This document shows, piece after piece, positions 8,077 through 16,409 of a DNA stretch of 33,188 nucleotides. The translations under genes and the position numbers were made by a program. How positions within the stretch are numbered: the stretch's first letter is position 1; each line of letters opens with the position of its first letter. Under the pieces are notes generated by a model. It was not told the DNA's origin. It was given only the letters and a program-made list of their open reading frames with translations, and searched no databases. This DNA is from Planctomycetota bacterium. GTDB lineage: Bacteria; Planctomycetota; UBA1135; GCA-002748355. Location: positions 1-33,188 of the forward strand of contig DROQ01000231.1 in the NCBI GenBank assembly GCA_011321845.1, read 5' to 3'.

Positions 8077-8799
8077 TCAATCGACCTTTGGTTCCAGTGG
8101 CTGCCCCTTGCTTACGCGCACAAGGGCTTCTAGCAAGGGATGTCCTCCCAAGCTCTCGAACTGGAGCTCAGGATGCCATTGCACGCCGAAAAGAAAGGGC
8201 TTCCCAGGATGCCGGAAGGCCTCGATGACTCCATCTTCGCCCCGGGCCTCGAGAAAAAGCTCCGCTCCCAAGGTCCTGGCAGCCTGGTGATGATGACTTT
8301 TGAGCCTTTGGGGACACATTTTCCAGTAACGACCTAAAAAGCTTTGGGGTTCAGGAAATACCAGATGTCTCTTCCCCCCCGAATGATCCAAGGCACCGGG
8401 ATATTCACTCGGAAGATCCAGGACCAAATCCCCTCCAGCAGCCAGATTCAAAGCCTGGCTCCCAAGGCAAACAGCCAGGCAGGGAAGATCTCTGTCCCAA
8501 ATCTCCCGCGCCAACCTGAGGACAAATCGTTCCCTCCGCACCGGAAGGAGGGTCATCGGTGTTTTGCCCGCCAGCCTCCCCACATGCCGGGGATGAATGT
8601 CGTCCCCTCCCGTCAGGAGCACCCCATCCAGACCTTCCAGGATCTCGCCCGCCGGCCTGGGATCATCCGGGCAGAGAAAAACGGGGAGTCCCCCCGCCCG
8701 GACAACCGCGGCGTGGTAGGTCGCGGGATTCTTGTAAACCCACCTGCGCCCATCATGGTCCAGGTCCAGGTCGATGCCAATGCGGGGAGGAGAATCCAT
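8077..8799 (-). CDS. Class-I glutamine amidotransferase-like hydrolase (peptidase C26 family)
   Basis: The 240-residue product carries the gamma-glutamyl-GABA hydrolase (PuuD-like) pattern: GVLLTGGDDIHPRHV at about 59-73, the nucleophile elbow CLAVCLGSQALN with Cys111, KSHHHQ, and the catalytic GVQWHPE with His209 and Glu211. The family removes gamma-linked glutamyl groups from small amines or related amides. The nucleophile context is CLGSQ where CRGxQ is more common, so substrate preference may differ. The ATG at 8799 is preferred because it lies four bases after the upstream stop; the open frame extends to 8850 but would overlap the exchanger gene. It is the third gene of the run. Confidence 0.88.
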   Translation of the reverse strand: MDSPPRIGIDLDLDHDGRRWVYKNPATYHAAVVRAGGLPVFLCPDDPRPAGEILEGLDGVLLTGGDDIHPRHVGRLAGKTPMTLLPVRRERFVLRLAREIWDRDLPCLAVCLGSQALNLAAGGDLVLDLPSEYPGALDHSGGKRHLVFPEPQSFLGRYWKMCPQRLKSHHHQAARTLGAELFLEARGEDGVIEAFRHPGKPFLFGVQWHPELQFESLGGHPLLEALVRVSKGQPLEPKVD

Positions 8800-8803
8800 A
8801 GCT

Positions 8804-9763
8804 TTACGCAAACCAGAGGAAAACCAGGTAGAACAGGACGAGCGCTCCACCCCCGATCCGCCCCAACACCATGCGGGGGAGGGTGAGAAGACACAGAGGG
8901 TAAATCAGTAGAGTGATGGCGGCCACCATTGGGAGCTGAAAGGCAAGGACCTGATCCCCGACGGAAATGGGACGGAGCACTCCAAGGAACCCACCGACGA
9001 GAAGCAGGTTGAATAGGTTGCTCCCCAGCAAATTCCCCAGGCTGAGATCGATTTCTCCACGAAAGGCGGCCACAAGGGAGGTCACAAGCTCCGGAAGGCT
9101 CGTTCCAAAAGCGATCACCGTTGCCCCGATCATCTCTTCGGACATGCCGAAGCGAAGCGCCATCCCCCCCGCTCCCTCCACAAAGAGGTGCCCCCCTCCG
9201 GCGAGGGCAGCCAGGCCGCCAATGACAAAGAAGAGGTCCCACCCGAGACTCCCCTCCCGCTCCTGCTTCTCCAAACCTGGAGGGAGGGCGATCCGGGACA
9301 CCCTTACCAGGTAAAGGTAGATTCCCGCAAAGGCCAGCAGAGAGAGCCCCCCCGTCACCCGCCCCAGGCCCAACTGGGCGATCAGTCCCCAGAAGAAGAG
9401 GGTGGCGAGGAAGACAATGGGCAGTTCCCGCATGAGAATGACCCGCGAAATCTTCATGGGGCGAAGCAGAGCCGTGGCGCCCAGGACCAGGCCCAGGTTG
9501 CAGACATTGGACCCGAGGATATTCCCCACCGCGACCCCACCCCTTCCCTCGAAGAGAGCCATCACGCTCACAAAACCCTCGGGAGCGGAGGTCCCAAACG
9601 CGAGAACCGTAGAACCGATCAGGATGGGAGAAAATCCCAGGGATTGGGCGAGTCCGATCCCTCCCTTCACGAGGAACTCGGCCCCGGCCCAGAGCAGGAC
9701 CCCACCACCCAGGAGGAGGAAAATCAGCGGAAGGAGGGAATGGGCTGTAATCTCAGCAAGCAC
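8804..9763 (-). CDS. Calcium/sodium antiporter (CaCA family, YrbG-like)
   Basis: The 319-residue, roughly ten-helix membrane protein has the two inverted alpha repeats of cation/Ca2+ exchangers. Repeat 1 contains VLAFGTSAPEGFVS and GNILGSNVCNLGLV (about 53-92). Repeat 2 contains VIAFGTSLPELVTS and GNLLGSNLFNLLLV (about 217-256). The acidic residue after GTSxP and the GS-N motifs are the ion-binding positions. It should exchange Ca2+ for Na+ or H+ across the cytoplasmic membrane. The start appears to be GTG with no strong ribosome site. It is followed four bases later by the C26 hydrolase gene and preceded by the Nudix gene after 91 bases. Confidence 0.93.
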   Translation of the reverse strand: MLAEITAHSLLPLIFLLLGGGVLLWAGAEFLVKGGIGLAQSLGFSPILIGSTVLAFGTSAPEGFVSVMALFEGRGGVAVGNILGSNVCNLGLVLGATALLRPMKISRVILMRELPIVFLATLFFWGLIAQLGLGRVTGGLSLLAFAGIYLYLVRVSRIALPPGLEKQEREGSLGWDLFFVIGGLAALAGGGHLFVEGAGGMALRFGMSEEMIGATVIAFGTSLPELVTSLVAAFRGEIDLSLGNLLGSNLFNLLLVGGFLGVLRPISVGDQVLAFQLPMVAAITLLIYPLCLLTLPRMVLGRIGGGALVLFYLVFLWFA

Positions 9764-9854
9764 GGCTGGGGATCATAGCCAAGCCCACCCGGGAGTCTTG
9801 GAGGAAAAGGACAAGCCTCGTGAATCGAAGTCTCCCTTCCCACGGGTCAGGGGC

Positions 9855-10280
9855 TCAACCTGCCTCCAGGGTCATCTTGAGGCGGACGAGGGCCGAGCGA
9901 TCCTCAGGCATCTCCAAGCAGTCAAAGGCCCGATCGAACCCGGCCCAGAGCGAATCCACCACCTCCCCCCGGGGCTCGATCTCCTTGGCCAGGCTCAGCG
10001 AAGATACCTGGTAGCCAAACTCCCACTCGCAGAGGGCCTCGTCGCCGAAAACAAGGGAGGAAACATGATTGAGGTCGATGAGATGGGCAGGTTGGATCAG
10101 GCCGGTTTCCTCCCGGACCTCCCGGAGGACAGCCTCCTTGGGGCATTCCTCGATTTTGATCGTCCCTCTGACGGGGCCAAAGCTATGCTCGACGATCGGC
10201 CACTTTCGGACCAGGAGGAAGTCTACCTGGCTGCCCAGCACCCGAAAAACGAACACCTTTACCTGGTGGCTTATCCCCAT
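9855..10280 (-). CDS. Nudix hydrolase
   Basis: The 141-residue single-domain protein has a complete Nudix box: Gly39, Glu45, then REVREETGL at 53-61, matching GX5EX7REUXEEXGU exactly. The box binds Mg2+ or Mn2+ and hydrolyses a nucleoside diphosphate linked to another moiety. The substrate cannot be inferred. The ATG at 10280 has GAGGTGGGG just upstream. It is the promoter-proximal gene of the minus-strand run leading to aroB and diverges from folC. Confidence 0.9.
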   Translation of the reverse strand: MGISHQVKVFVFRVLGSQVDFLLVRKWPIVEHSFGPVRGTIKIEECPKEAVLREVREETGLIQPAHLIDLNHVSSLVFGDEALCEWEFGYQVSSLSLAKEIEPRGEVVDSLWAGFDRAFDCLEMPEDRSALVRLKMTLEAG

Positions 10281-10393
10281 ACCCCACCTCGCTCTTGAAC
10301 CCGACCATTCATGAAAGTGTCTCTTCCTGTATATATCGGCAAGATGAAAGATGTTTCACCAATGGGATTCCGGATGGAGGGGGGCGCAATTCC

Positions 10394-11734
10394 ATGAGCC
10401 AAACCCCCTTTGACAAGGCATTCAAACGCCTCTCCAGCCTGACCAATTATGAAAAAGCCCCGGTAACACGGAACTATCGCTTCGATCTTCATAAGATGGA
10501 AGCGCTCCTTGCCAAGCTCGGGAACCCTGAAAAAAAACTTGCCTGCGTAGTCCAAGTCGGGGGAAGCAAGGGGAAGGGAACGGTTTCTTGCATGACAGGG
10601 GCCCTTGCGGCCTCCACGGGAGCCAAGGTGGGGGTCTACCTCTCGCCCCACGTCAGAGATGTCCGGGAACGGATCCTCCTGCATGGAGAACCTGCCTCCG
10701 CCGAGGCCCTGGTCCCCCACCTTCACAGGGTGGCCTCCCATTTCATCGAGGGGCAAACCTGGTTCGAAGCCTTCACGGCAGTCGCCCTCTCCTTTTTCGC
10801 AGAACAGGACCTGGATCTCGTTGTCCTTGAGGTCGGTCTCGGAGGGCGCCTGGATTCCACCACAGTGGTCCCCAAGCAAGCCTGCTGCCTCACTACCATT
10901 GAGCGGGAACACACCCAAACCTTGGGAGACCGGATCGAAGAGATCACACGAGAGAAGGCTGGAATCCTCCGGCCTGGCATCCCCTGCATCTCCGGCCTGA
11001 CGGGAGTCGCCTGGGATGTCCTCCAAAAGGAAGCCCAAAAAGCCGGAGCCCCCCTTGTTCCATTGACCAAGGAGTTCCAGTGTACCATCTTGGACCAGGG
11101 AACCTGGGGAATGCGCCTCACCCACCCCCTGCTCGGGAAGGAACCCTGGGAACTGCCCATCCACACCCGGACCCAGGCACGCTCCCTGGCCCTGGCCCTG
11201 CTCCTTTTCCGAGAAATTGCCCCTGAAAAAACCCCAGACCTCCAACCCAAGGCCCTTGCGGACGCGCTGCGATTGTTCCATCCCCCTGGGCGGTTCCAGA
11301 TCCTTGAACTCGCCGATGGGAGAACCGTCCTCCTGGATGGAGCCCATACCAATGCATCCTTGGAGGCCCTGGGGAAAGACCTGGCATCTGTTTTTGGAAA
11401 CAAGCCAAGAGACCCCGGCCAAACCCGGAACCTCCAAGCCCCCCCCTTCGACCTGGTATTCGCCATAGCGGATACAAAGCAATGGCAAGAGGGGTTAGGG
11501 AGCATCGCTCCCTTCGTCGATAAGGCCATCGGGGTTCCACTCCGCGAAAAGCGGAGCCAAGCCCCGCAAAAAATGGCCGAATGGTTCGCAAAGAGGGAGA
11601 TCCCCTTTGAGGCCTTGGATTCGGTCGAAAACGCGATCCGAAAAATTCTGCTCAGCTCACCCGACAGGGGAATCCTGGTCACAGGTTCTTTTTATGGGGT
11701 AGGCGAGGCACTTGAGGTTTTAGAAGAAAACTGA
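10394..11734 (+). CDS. folC: Dihydrofolate synthase / folylpolyglutamate synthase
   Basis: The 446-residue product has the Mur-ligase-like FolC signature. GGSKGKGTVSC forms the P-loop, YLSPHVRDVRERI the folate-binding loop, and VLEVGLGGRLDSTTVV and REHTQTLGDRIEEITREKAGIL follow in order. The C-terminal domain has HPPGRFQIL and LDGAHTNASLEAL. The enzyme joins dihydropteroate or folates to glutamate with ATP. The ATG at 10394 is chosen because GGAGGGGGGCG lies 10-17 bases upstream; the frame is open back to 10295 but that part has no family similarity. The usual LDGAHN motif reads DGAHT here (Thr319), a small departure. It leads a three-gene plus-strand run. Confidence 0.93.
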   Translation: MSQTPFDKAFKRLSSLTNYEKAPVTRNYRFDLHKMEALLAKLGNPEKKLACVVQVGGSKGKGTVSCMTGALAASTGAKVGVYLSPHVRDVRERILLHGEPASAEALVPHLHRVASHFIEGQTWFEAFTAVALSFFAEQDLDLVVLEVGLGGRLDSTTVVPKQACCLTTIEREHTQTLGDRIEEITREKAGILRPGIPCISGLTGVAWDVLQKEAQKAGAPLVPLTKEFQCTILDQGTWGMRLTHPLLGKEPWELPIHTRTQARSLALALLLFREIAPEKTPDLQPKALADALRLFHPPGRFQILELADGRTVLLDGAHTNASLEALGKDLASVFGNKPRDPGQTRNLQAPPFDLVFAIADTKQWQEGLGSIAPFVDKAIGVPLREKRSQAPQKMAEWFAKREIPFEALDSVENAIRKILLSSPDRGILVTGSFYGVGEALEVLEEN

Positions 11735-11793
11735 GCAGGAGAACTCCTGGAAAGGAAGGCTCCGGTTCCGGAATTTCCCAAGGAAGAGGCAAC

Positions 11794-12336
11794 ATGATGA
11801 CAGATGGAAAAAACGCACTATCCCAAATGGTCGAAGATGTGATCCTGACCAGGGCCTTTCTGATCAAAGGAAAGGTCCAAGGGAAGTTCCATCGGCTCAG
11901 CAAGCTCCTCAACACCTACGGGCGAAACTTTTTGGTCCTCTCGGGAGCCACCATGATCGATCTTGCAAGGGGCGAAACGATCCAAACCCCCAAGGTCCAC
12001 ATCAACCTGAGCGAGATCGTCCTCGCCCACGAGTTGGTGGAAACCTCCGGAGATTTTTACCAAAAAACCCTCGCCTCCGAAGGGGTGAGCGACAAGTCAG
12101 TGAGGATCCGCGCCTTCCATCACGGAGGAGTCAATCTGGAATTCACCGGTCTCATTCGCCCTGGCGCGTACGAGGCACAGGCCCTGGAGAGCAAGTTCTT
12201 TGTCATGGAAGATTGCTCGATCCGAGGTTTCGACCCTGAAATGGGGAAGGACTTCCAGCAACTGGAGAAGCTCCCCTACGCCATCCTTCGCAAAGAAGCG
12301 ATCTCCTATATCTACGACTTCAGCCAGGGCACATGA
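11794..12336 (+). CDS. Uncharacterised protein, 180 residues
   Basis: I do not recognise a named family with confidence. The N-terminal half contains FLIKGKVQGKFHRLSKLLNTYGRNFLVL followed by a short beta strand, a pattern loosely like small DUF6812-type barrels. The C-terminal half has alternating strands and a helix ending EKLPYAILRKEAISYIYDF. No signal peptide or membrane segment is visible, so it is probably cytoplasmic. AAGGAAGAGG precedes the ATG. Its TGA overlaps the ATG of the PilZ fusion gene (ATGA), so the two are translationally coupled. That suggests a shared function in c-di-GMP or cNMP response, which is inference. Confidence 0.8.
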   Translation: MMTDGKNALSQMVEDVILTRAFLIKGKVQGKFHRLSKLLNTYGRNFLVLSGATMIDLARGETIQTPKVHINLSEIVLAHELVETSGDFYQKTLASEGVSDKSVRIRAFHHGGVNLEFTGLIRPGAYEAQALESKFFVMEDCSIRGFDPEMGKDFQQLEKLPYAILRKEAISYIYDFSQGT

Positions 12337-13172
12337 ACTTGGGGAACAAAGAACGCAAGGATCAGCGTGTTGGAGTCCACATCCCCGTTCGGATCACGGA
12401 TCCGCGAACGGGGGAGGTCCGGAACTATCAGGCCCTGAATTTGAGCGCAGGAGGGCTCATGCTCAGAGGGAGGCAACCTCTCTTTGTCGGAACTTCCCTC
12501 GAAGCCAGCTTCAGACCCACCTCGAACGACCCCCTTCTGGATGTTCAGGGGACTGTCCGCTGGGTGATCCCCTCCGACAACGGCACCGATGGCCCCATGT
12601 TCGTCGCGGGACTTCGTTTTGAAAACCTCACGGGCCTGCGAGCCAAGCTCTTTCAACGCATTGTGCTCGAACTCACCATGGACCTGACGCAAACTCTCCG
12701 GGACCTCCCCGCCTTCTCCCGGCTGAACCAGCTGGACCTCATGGCCCTTGCCTCGGTGGCCCACCACCGAAACCTCCCCGCCGGAGCCGTCCTCGCGCGC
12801 CAGGGGGACGAGGCCAAGAGCCTCTTCATCGTGGAGAAGGGACTCGTCAAGCTCTGTGGTCCAGGGACCTTGGATGGCTTCAGCTCCGTGGAGATCGCAG
12901 GGGTCGGGCAGATTTTTGGAGAAGTCTCCGCGCTTGTGGGGCTCCCCCATGACCTGGAGATCACAGCCCTCGAACCGAGCAGCCTCATCGCCCTCCCCAA
13001 GGACGGTTTGAACTGGCTCCGGCAGCGGCATCCCGAATCCGCCCTTCGTCTCATGGACACATTTTTCCGGGCAACGGGAATGAAACTCAGGAGAATCACC
13101 AGAAAACTCCTGAAAGCAGGGAAGGACCAAGCTCAGACGGCAGGGAAGGAAAAAGGGCGCAACCCAGGGTAG
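12333..13172 (+). CDS. PilZ domain fused to a cyclic-nucleotide-binding domain
   Basis: The 279-residue protein begins with a PilZ domain. Arg8 and Arg12 form the RxxxR motif and NLSAGG (36-41) forms the D/NxSxxG motif, the two elements that bind cyclic di-GMP. A cNMP-binding beta-roll follows (about 122-245): LPAFSRLNQLDLMALAS, LPAGAVLARQGDEAKSLFIVEKG, IFGEVSALVG, ITALEPSSLIALPK. The tail is basic and there is no helix-turn-helix, so it is not a Crp-type regulator. It may bind two second messengers, or use the CNB fold as a protein-interaction module. The last codons and the stop lie in the first unit of a 17-bp tandem repeat. Confidence 0.9.
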   Translation: MNLGNKERKDQRVGVHIPVRITDPRTGEVRNYQALNLSAGGLMLRGRQPLFVGTSLEASFRPTSNDPLLDVQGTVRWVIPSDNGTDGPMFVAGLRFENLTGLRAKLFQRIVLELTMDLTQTLRDLPAFSRLNQLDLMALASVAHHRNLPAGAVLARQGDEAKSLFIVEKGLVKLCGPGTLDGFSSVEIAGVGQIFGEVSALVGLPHDLEITALEPSSLIALPKDGLNWLRQRHPESALRLMDTFFRATGMKLRRITRKLLKAGKDQAQTAGKEKGRNPG

Positions 13173-13220
13173 AGCGCAACCCAGGGTAGGGAACAACCCA
13201 GGGTAGGGCGCAACCCAGGA
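13157..13220. repeat. 17-bp tandem repeat spanning a stop codon
   Basis: Units GCGCAACCCAGGGTAGA/G start at 13157, 13174, 13191 (with GAAC for GCGC) and 13208 (13 bases, ending AGGA). The TAG of the first unit (13170-13172) is the stop codon of the PilZ fusion gene, and the two following full units repeat that TAG in other frames. The gene's C-terminus NPG is therefore encoded by repeat sequence. Confidence 0.9.
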
Positions 13221-13638
13221 CCCTTCGGCGGGTTCGGAGACAAACAGGGTCAGAGCTGGATCAGGGCTTTGACTTCTCGATAACGATCAGGCGATCCCCC
13301 CAGGGCTGGGCTGGTTTTGTCCTTGGCATGGGAGGAGGCCTGTTTTTTTCGTTCCAGACGAAGGACCCCCTTCTCCCCCCCCCGCTCCCTCGAACCAAGA
13401 TCGGAATCCGATTGGGTGGTCGTCGCCTCGGACGACTCGAGGTGTTCACTTGTGGACATCATGTACCTCCAGGGGAAAAAGCCCTCCCCATTACCCGCCG
13501 CATTCTGTCACAGACCACCGCTGCAAGCAAACCCCGTGAGCAAAGGAAGCACCGTAAGGGCGGCATACATGAACAAGATGGACCAAAGCTCCCGCCGAAG
13601 AGCGGAGCCCGGGTCGGATCCAGGGTCCCTTTTTTTCT
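13221..13638. other. Convergent intergenic region; possible small minus-strand ORF with a G9 run
   Basis: This spacer lies between two convergent transcription units. A minus-strand frame 13462-13250 (70 residues) starts at tandem ATGs preceded by a good GGAGG, but its product matches nothing I know. A run of nine C on the plus strand (13375-13383) would put G9 inside it. A shift there joins its start to a second frame ending ..GDRLIVIEKSKP (stop at 13261). Hairpin arms GCTCCCGC and GCGGAGC at 13588-13608, followed on the minus strand by TTT, may be a weak terminator for the minus-strand operon. I see nothing else. Confidence 0.35.
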
Positions 13639-15159
13639 TCATGGAGCCTCCGCACACAAATGGAAACTTCTCGCAACAAAAGCCCTGCCCAGGCCCAGGA
13701 GAAGGACGCTGAGAAGCACCCCCCAGAAAAGCGGAAGAAGCTCGAACCCCATGGAAACCACGGGAACCAGGATCGCCAGCAGCATCGGCCCCCCTCCCAT
13801 CTCGGGAGGCTTGAGATCTGCTGGATCCAAGGAGAAAGGAACCTCTTCCAAGGCTGTCACCAGAATCGGCAACAGGACCAAGGCGAGTCCCAAGCTCTGA
13901 AGGCTGGAGAGGAGTGAAGGGCCCCATCCCCGAAACCCGAGATCCAAGAGGAAGAGGAGGACCTGGAGCCGCAGCATCAGGACAGCGAAGGAGAGAAGGA
14001 CCCCCCTCCTGCCCGCGAGGAGGGGATCCTGTGGCCCGATCTTGGTGAGCCATGCACCCTCGAAATCCGTGGCGTAAGGTACGAAGTGGAGGAGGAAAGG
14101 AAGCCAGGCCAAGGGGAGGTTGTGGACCAGGGCAAAGAAAAAGGGGATCTCCTTTTCGGAGACTCCTGAGTGCAAGGCGAGCAGCACCACGGCGACGGGA
14201 AGCCCCAAGAGGGGGATGGCCCGAAGCCGAAAAGCACGGTCCCGAGCCAACATCGTCAGGGTAAAGCGCAGCATCCCCTGGTCCGCCCGGCTCGTTCCGA
14301 ACAGTGATGCAACAGGGGGGATCCTTTCCCGCCTTGGCCGGCCGATCTTGGGTTGGGCGGGGATCTTGGAGACGATCGCCCCACATACGACCGGAAGCAG
14401 AAGGAGACCGAGGAACAGCCAAGCGAAGACCCCCGGCGCACGTCCTTGCACAAGCCAATCGGCCACCCGGGCCGCCCAATAGGGAGGGAGAGCATGGAGA
14501 AGGACTGCCCCACCAGGGAATGCACTCACACCCTGAAACATGGCCCGCAAACCCAGGAGGGAGCCCAGGAAGAGGCCCGAGACCAAGAGGGTTTGTATCA
14601 GACTCATCAAGGAGGCCACTGCGGAAGGCCCACGGGTTTTCTGGAGCAACTCCATGAGGGTGGCCAGAAGGCCAGCCAGGCCGCCGACCAGGAGAAGGGA
14701 GACCAGAGGGATGGCCCAAACATAAGAGAAGCCACCATTCCACATTCCGAGAATGGCCGGCGCCAACACGAGTCCCAGATGAAAGAGGAGGAGCAGAAGG
14801 AGTGAGTGGATCGCTTTGGCCAGATGAAAGGCCCAGGCAGAGATCGGGCTGGTCAGAACAAAGTCCTGGTCCGCTTTTCTTTGATCCTCGCCAAGCACCT
14901 CACCCAACATTGCGGTCAGGCTGAGCGCTATGGCGAAAGCGATATTGCCTGCAACAAACGCCGTCGTCTTGACGTCCTGATAGGTAAGAGCCGCAAAGAC
15001 GAAGGTCAAAAAACCCTGGGAAAAGAGTGTCGGAGTCAGGGAGGAGACGGCGCGCTTCCCCGAGCGCCGGGCCTTCCCAAGGAGGTCCTGGGTCAACCAT
15101 GCGATGAGCAAGGCTCGAACCGGTCCGAGAGTCGTTGCCTTGGGTTCAGTCTCCCTCAT
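13639..15159 (-). CDS. Polytopic membrane protein resembling an ABC-2-type permease
   Basis: The product of about 506 residues has some ten to twelve hydrophobic segments. The segment RKADQDFVLTSPISAWAFHLAK near residue 95, followed by a long leucine-rich helix, is like the region of ABC-2 exporters where a cytoplasmic coupling helix (L.SPIS...LAK) precedes a membrane hairpin. No ATP-binding partner lies in the window, so export is inferred. The ATG at 15159 has GGGA five bases upstream and overlaps the DUF2304 gene by 14 bases. An ATG at 15177 is also open. It is the last gene of the four-gene minus-strand operon. Confidence 0.75.
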   Translation of the reverse strand: MRETEPKATTLGPVRALLIAWLTQDLLGKARRSGKRAVSSLTPTLFSQGFLTFVFAALTYQDVKTTAFVAGNIAFAIALSLTAMLGEVLGEDQRKADQDFVLTSPISAWAFHLAKAIHSLLLLLLFHLGLVLAPAILGMWNGGFSYVWAIPLVSLLLVGGLAGLLATLMELLQKTRGPSAVASLMSLIQTLLVSGLFLGSLLGLRAMFQGVSAFPGGAVLLHALPPYWAARVADWLVQGRAPGVFAWLFLGLLLLPVVCGAIVSKIPAQPKIGRPRRERIPPVASLFGTSRADQGMLRFTLTMLARDRAFRLRAIPLLGLPVAVVLLALHSGVSEKEIPFFFALVHNLPLAWLPFLLHFVPYATDFEGAWLTKIGPQDPLLAGRRGVLLSFAVLMLRLQVLLFLLDLGFRGWGPSLLSSLQSLGLALVLLPILVTALEEVPFSLDPADLKPPEMGGGPMLLAILVPVVSMGFELLPLFWGVLLSVLLLGLGRAFVARSFHLCAEAP

Positions 15160-15589
15160 CGTTTCCCAAGTCTTCACCCTCTTCGGGAAAGCGGCGTTTC
15201 AACTCACGAAGCTCTTCTTCGAGCAAGGCAACGCGCCGGGTCAAGGAGCGAGACCGATACGTCAAGCGTGAGAGCCGAACCGAAAACTGCAATGCGAGCA
15301 GCATCAAAAAAACAAGGCCGCCAAAAAAGAGGGTGCTGGTCGGAAGGACAGCTCCGATCAAGTGTGTCAACCAGACCAGAATGCGGTAGTTCAAAGCCAG
15401 AACCAGGAGTCCCAGGGCGGTCAGGACCCAGAGCGCCGAATACTCCTCCCGGAGCTTGCGCTGACGCACCAACTCGAGCACACCCAAGAGAATCAGGATG
15501 GAGACCAGCACCGCCACGACCCGTTGCCGAGGGGGGAGATCCAGGTTCTCCGCGGCCTCTTGACTCAAAATCCAAGCCAAGGAAGTCAT
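15146..15589 (-). CDS. DUF2304 family membrane protein
   Basis: This 147-residue protein has three hydrophobic helices (about 24-41, 52-72, 83-104). RQRKLREEYSALWVLTALGLLVLALNYRIL is the DUF2304 core. After the last helix comes a basic and acidic coiled coil (RVALLEEELRELKRRFPEE). DUF2304 proteins commonly sit beside polyprenol-phosphate glycosyltransferases and are thought to act with them in the membrane; the biochemical role is unproven. Its ATG overlaps the preceding glycosyltransferase stop by four bases, consistent with that pairing. Confidence 0.88.
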   Translation of the reverse strand: MTSLAWILSQEAAENLDLPPRQRVVAVLVSILILLGVLELVRQRKLREEYSALWVLTALGLLVLALNYRILVWLTHLIGAVLPTSTLFFGGLVFLMLLALQFSVRLSRLTYRSRSLTRRVALLEEELRELKRRFPEEGEDLGNDEGD

Positions 15590-16404
15590 GAATAGATTCC
15601 CCCGAGAGGCCCCTCACCCAAGCTGTCGTCCTCCATAGGGCGCTGCCTCCGGTAAGGGGAGTTCCTTCGAATCGGCATCAGGAGCAAACAAACGGCCATT
15701 CGATAGTAATAATAAATCGCTTTCCAACCCCCATGCATCGTTTGGCCATGGAGCCTTGGTCGCATCGCGACGGGGACCTCCCGAATCCGGATGTTTTTTC
15801 GATGCAAATGGATCAGGACATCGATATCGGGATAGTCATCGGGGAAGCCATCTGTACACAACTCCAAAACAGCCTTCTTGGAGAGTGCCTGAAAACCGGA
15901 AGTCGGGTCCGTAATCCTGGCTCCGATCCAGAGGCTGGCCACGAGAGAAAGCGGCAAAGCACCCAAGCGCCTCAGGAAACCAGTCGGAGACTTGCCTTCG
16001 AGGTACCGTGATCCGACAACAACGTCGCTCTCACCTCGGAGAACAGGATCCAGCAGACGGGGGATCAGTTCTGGGGGATGCTGCCCATCCCCATCCAGCT
16101 GAACGACAAAATCGTAGTCATGGAGAAGGGCGTAGTGATACCCCGTCAGAAGAGTGGATCCATAGCCCAGGTTGTGGAGATGGCTCACGACCTTGCAACC
16201 ATAGCCGGCTGCGATCTCGGGAGTCCGATCCGAGGATCCATCATCCACCACGAGGATATCCTGGGGCGAAAAATGGCACACGAGTGGATCCAGGACCCCT
16301 CCTAAATTCTCCTCCTCGTTCATCGCAGGAATGAGAACGAGAACGCGAGAGCCCTTGGGGCGCTCCTCGTGATGCAGCCTAGGCGCCGAGGTTCCTACAG
16401 GCAT
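15586..16404 (-). CDS. Family 2 glycosyltransferase (polyprenol-phosphate mannose synthase-like)
   Basis: The 272-residue GT-A enzyme has VLVLIPAMNEEENLGGVL, DILVVDDGSSDRTPEIA, the DxD-type motif VVQLDGDGQHPPELIP, and ITDPTSGFQALSKKAV. These are the hallmarks of dolichyl/polyprenyl-phosphate sugar transferases, which move a sugar from a nucleotide donor to a lipid phosphate on the inner face of the membrane. The short hydrophobic stretch near 225-240 (YYYYRMAVCLLLMPI) may touch the membrane. It lies five bases after the TPR gene and overlaps the DUF2304 gene, so all are probably one operon. Confidence 0.92.
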   Translation of the reverse strand: MPVGTSAPRLHHEERPKGSRVLVLIPAMNEEENLGGVLDPLVCHFSPQDILVVDDGSSDRTPEIAAGYGCKVVSHLHNLGYGSTLLTGYHYALLHDYDFVVQLDGDGQHPPELIPRLLDPVLRGESDVVVGSRYLEGKSPTGFLRRLGALPLSLVASLWIGARITDPTSGFQALSKKAVLELCTDGFPDDYPDIDVLIHLHRKNIRIREVPVAMRPRLHGQTMHGGWKAIYYYYRMAVCLLLMPIRRNSPYRRQRPMEDDSLGEGPLGGIYS

Positions 16405-16409
16405 TCAGT

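Noticed and set aside
10271-11488. Minus-strand ORF opposite folC
   Set aside because: FolC motifs on the plus strand explain the region; the antisense product is Gly-rich and motif-free.
13508-14743. 411-codon minus-strand ORF overlapping the membrane-protein gene
   Set aside because: It is a shifted frame of the membrane-protein gene; Pro/Gly/Arg-rich with no membrane segments.
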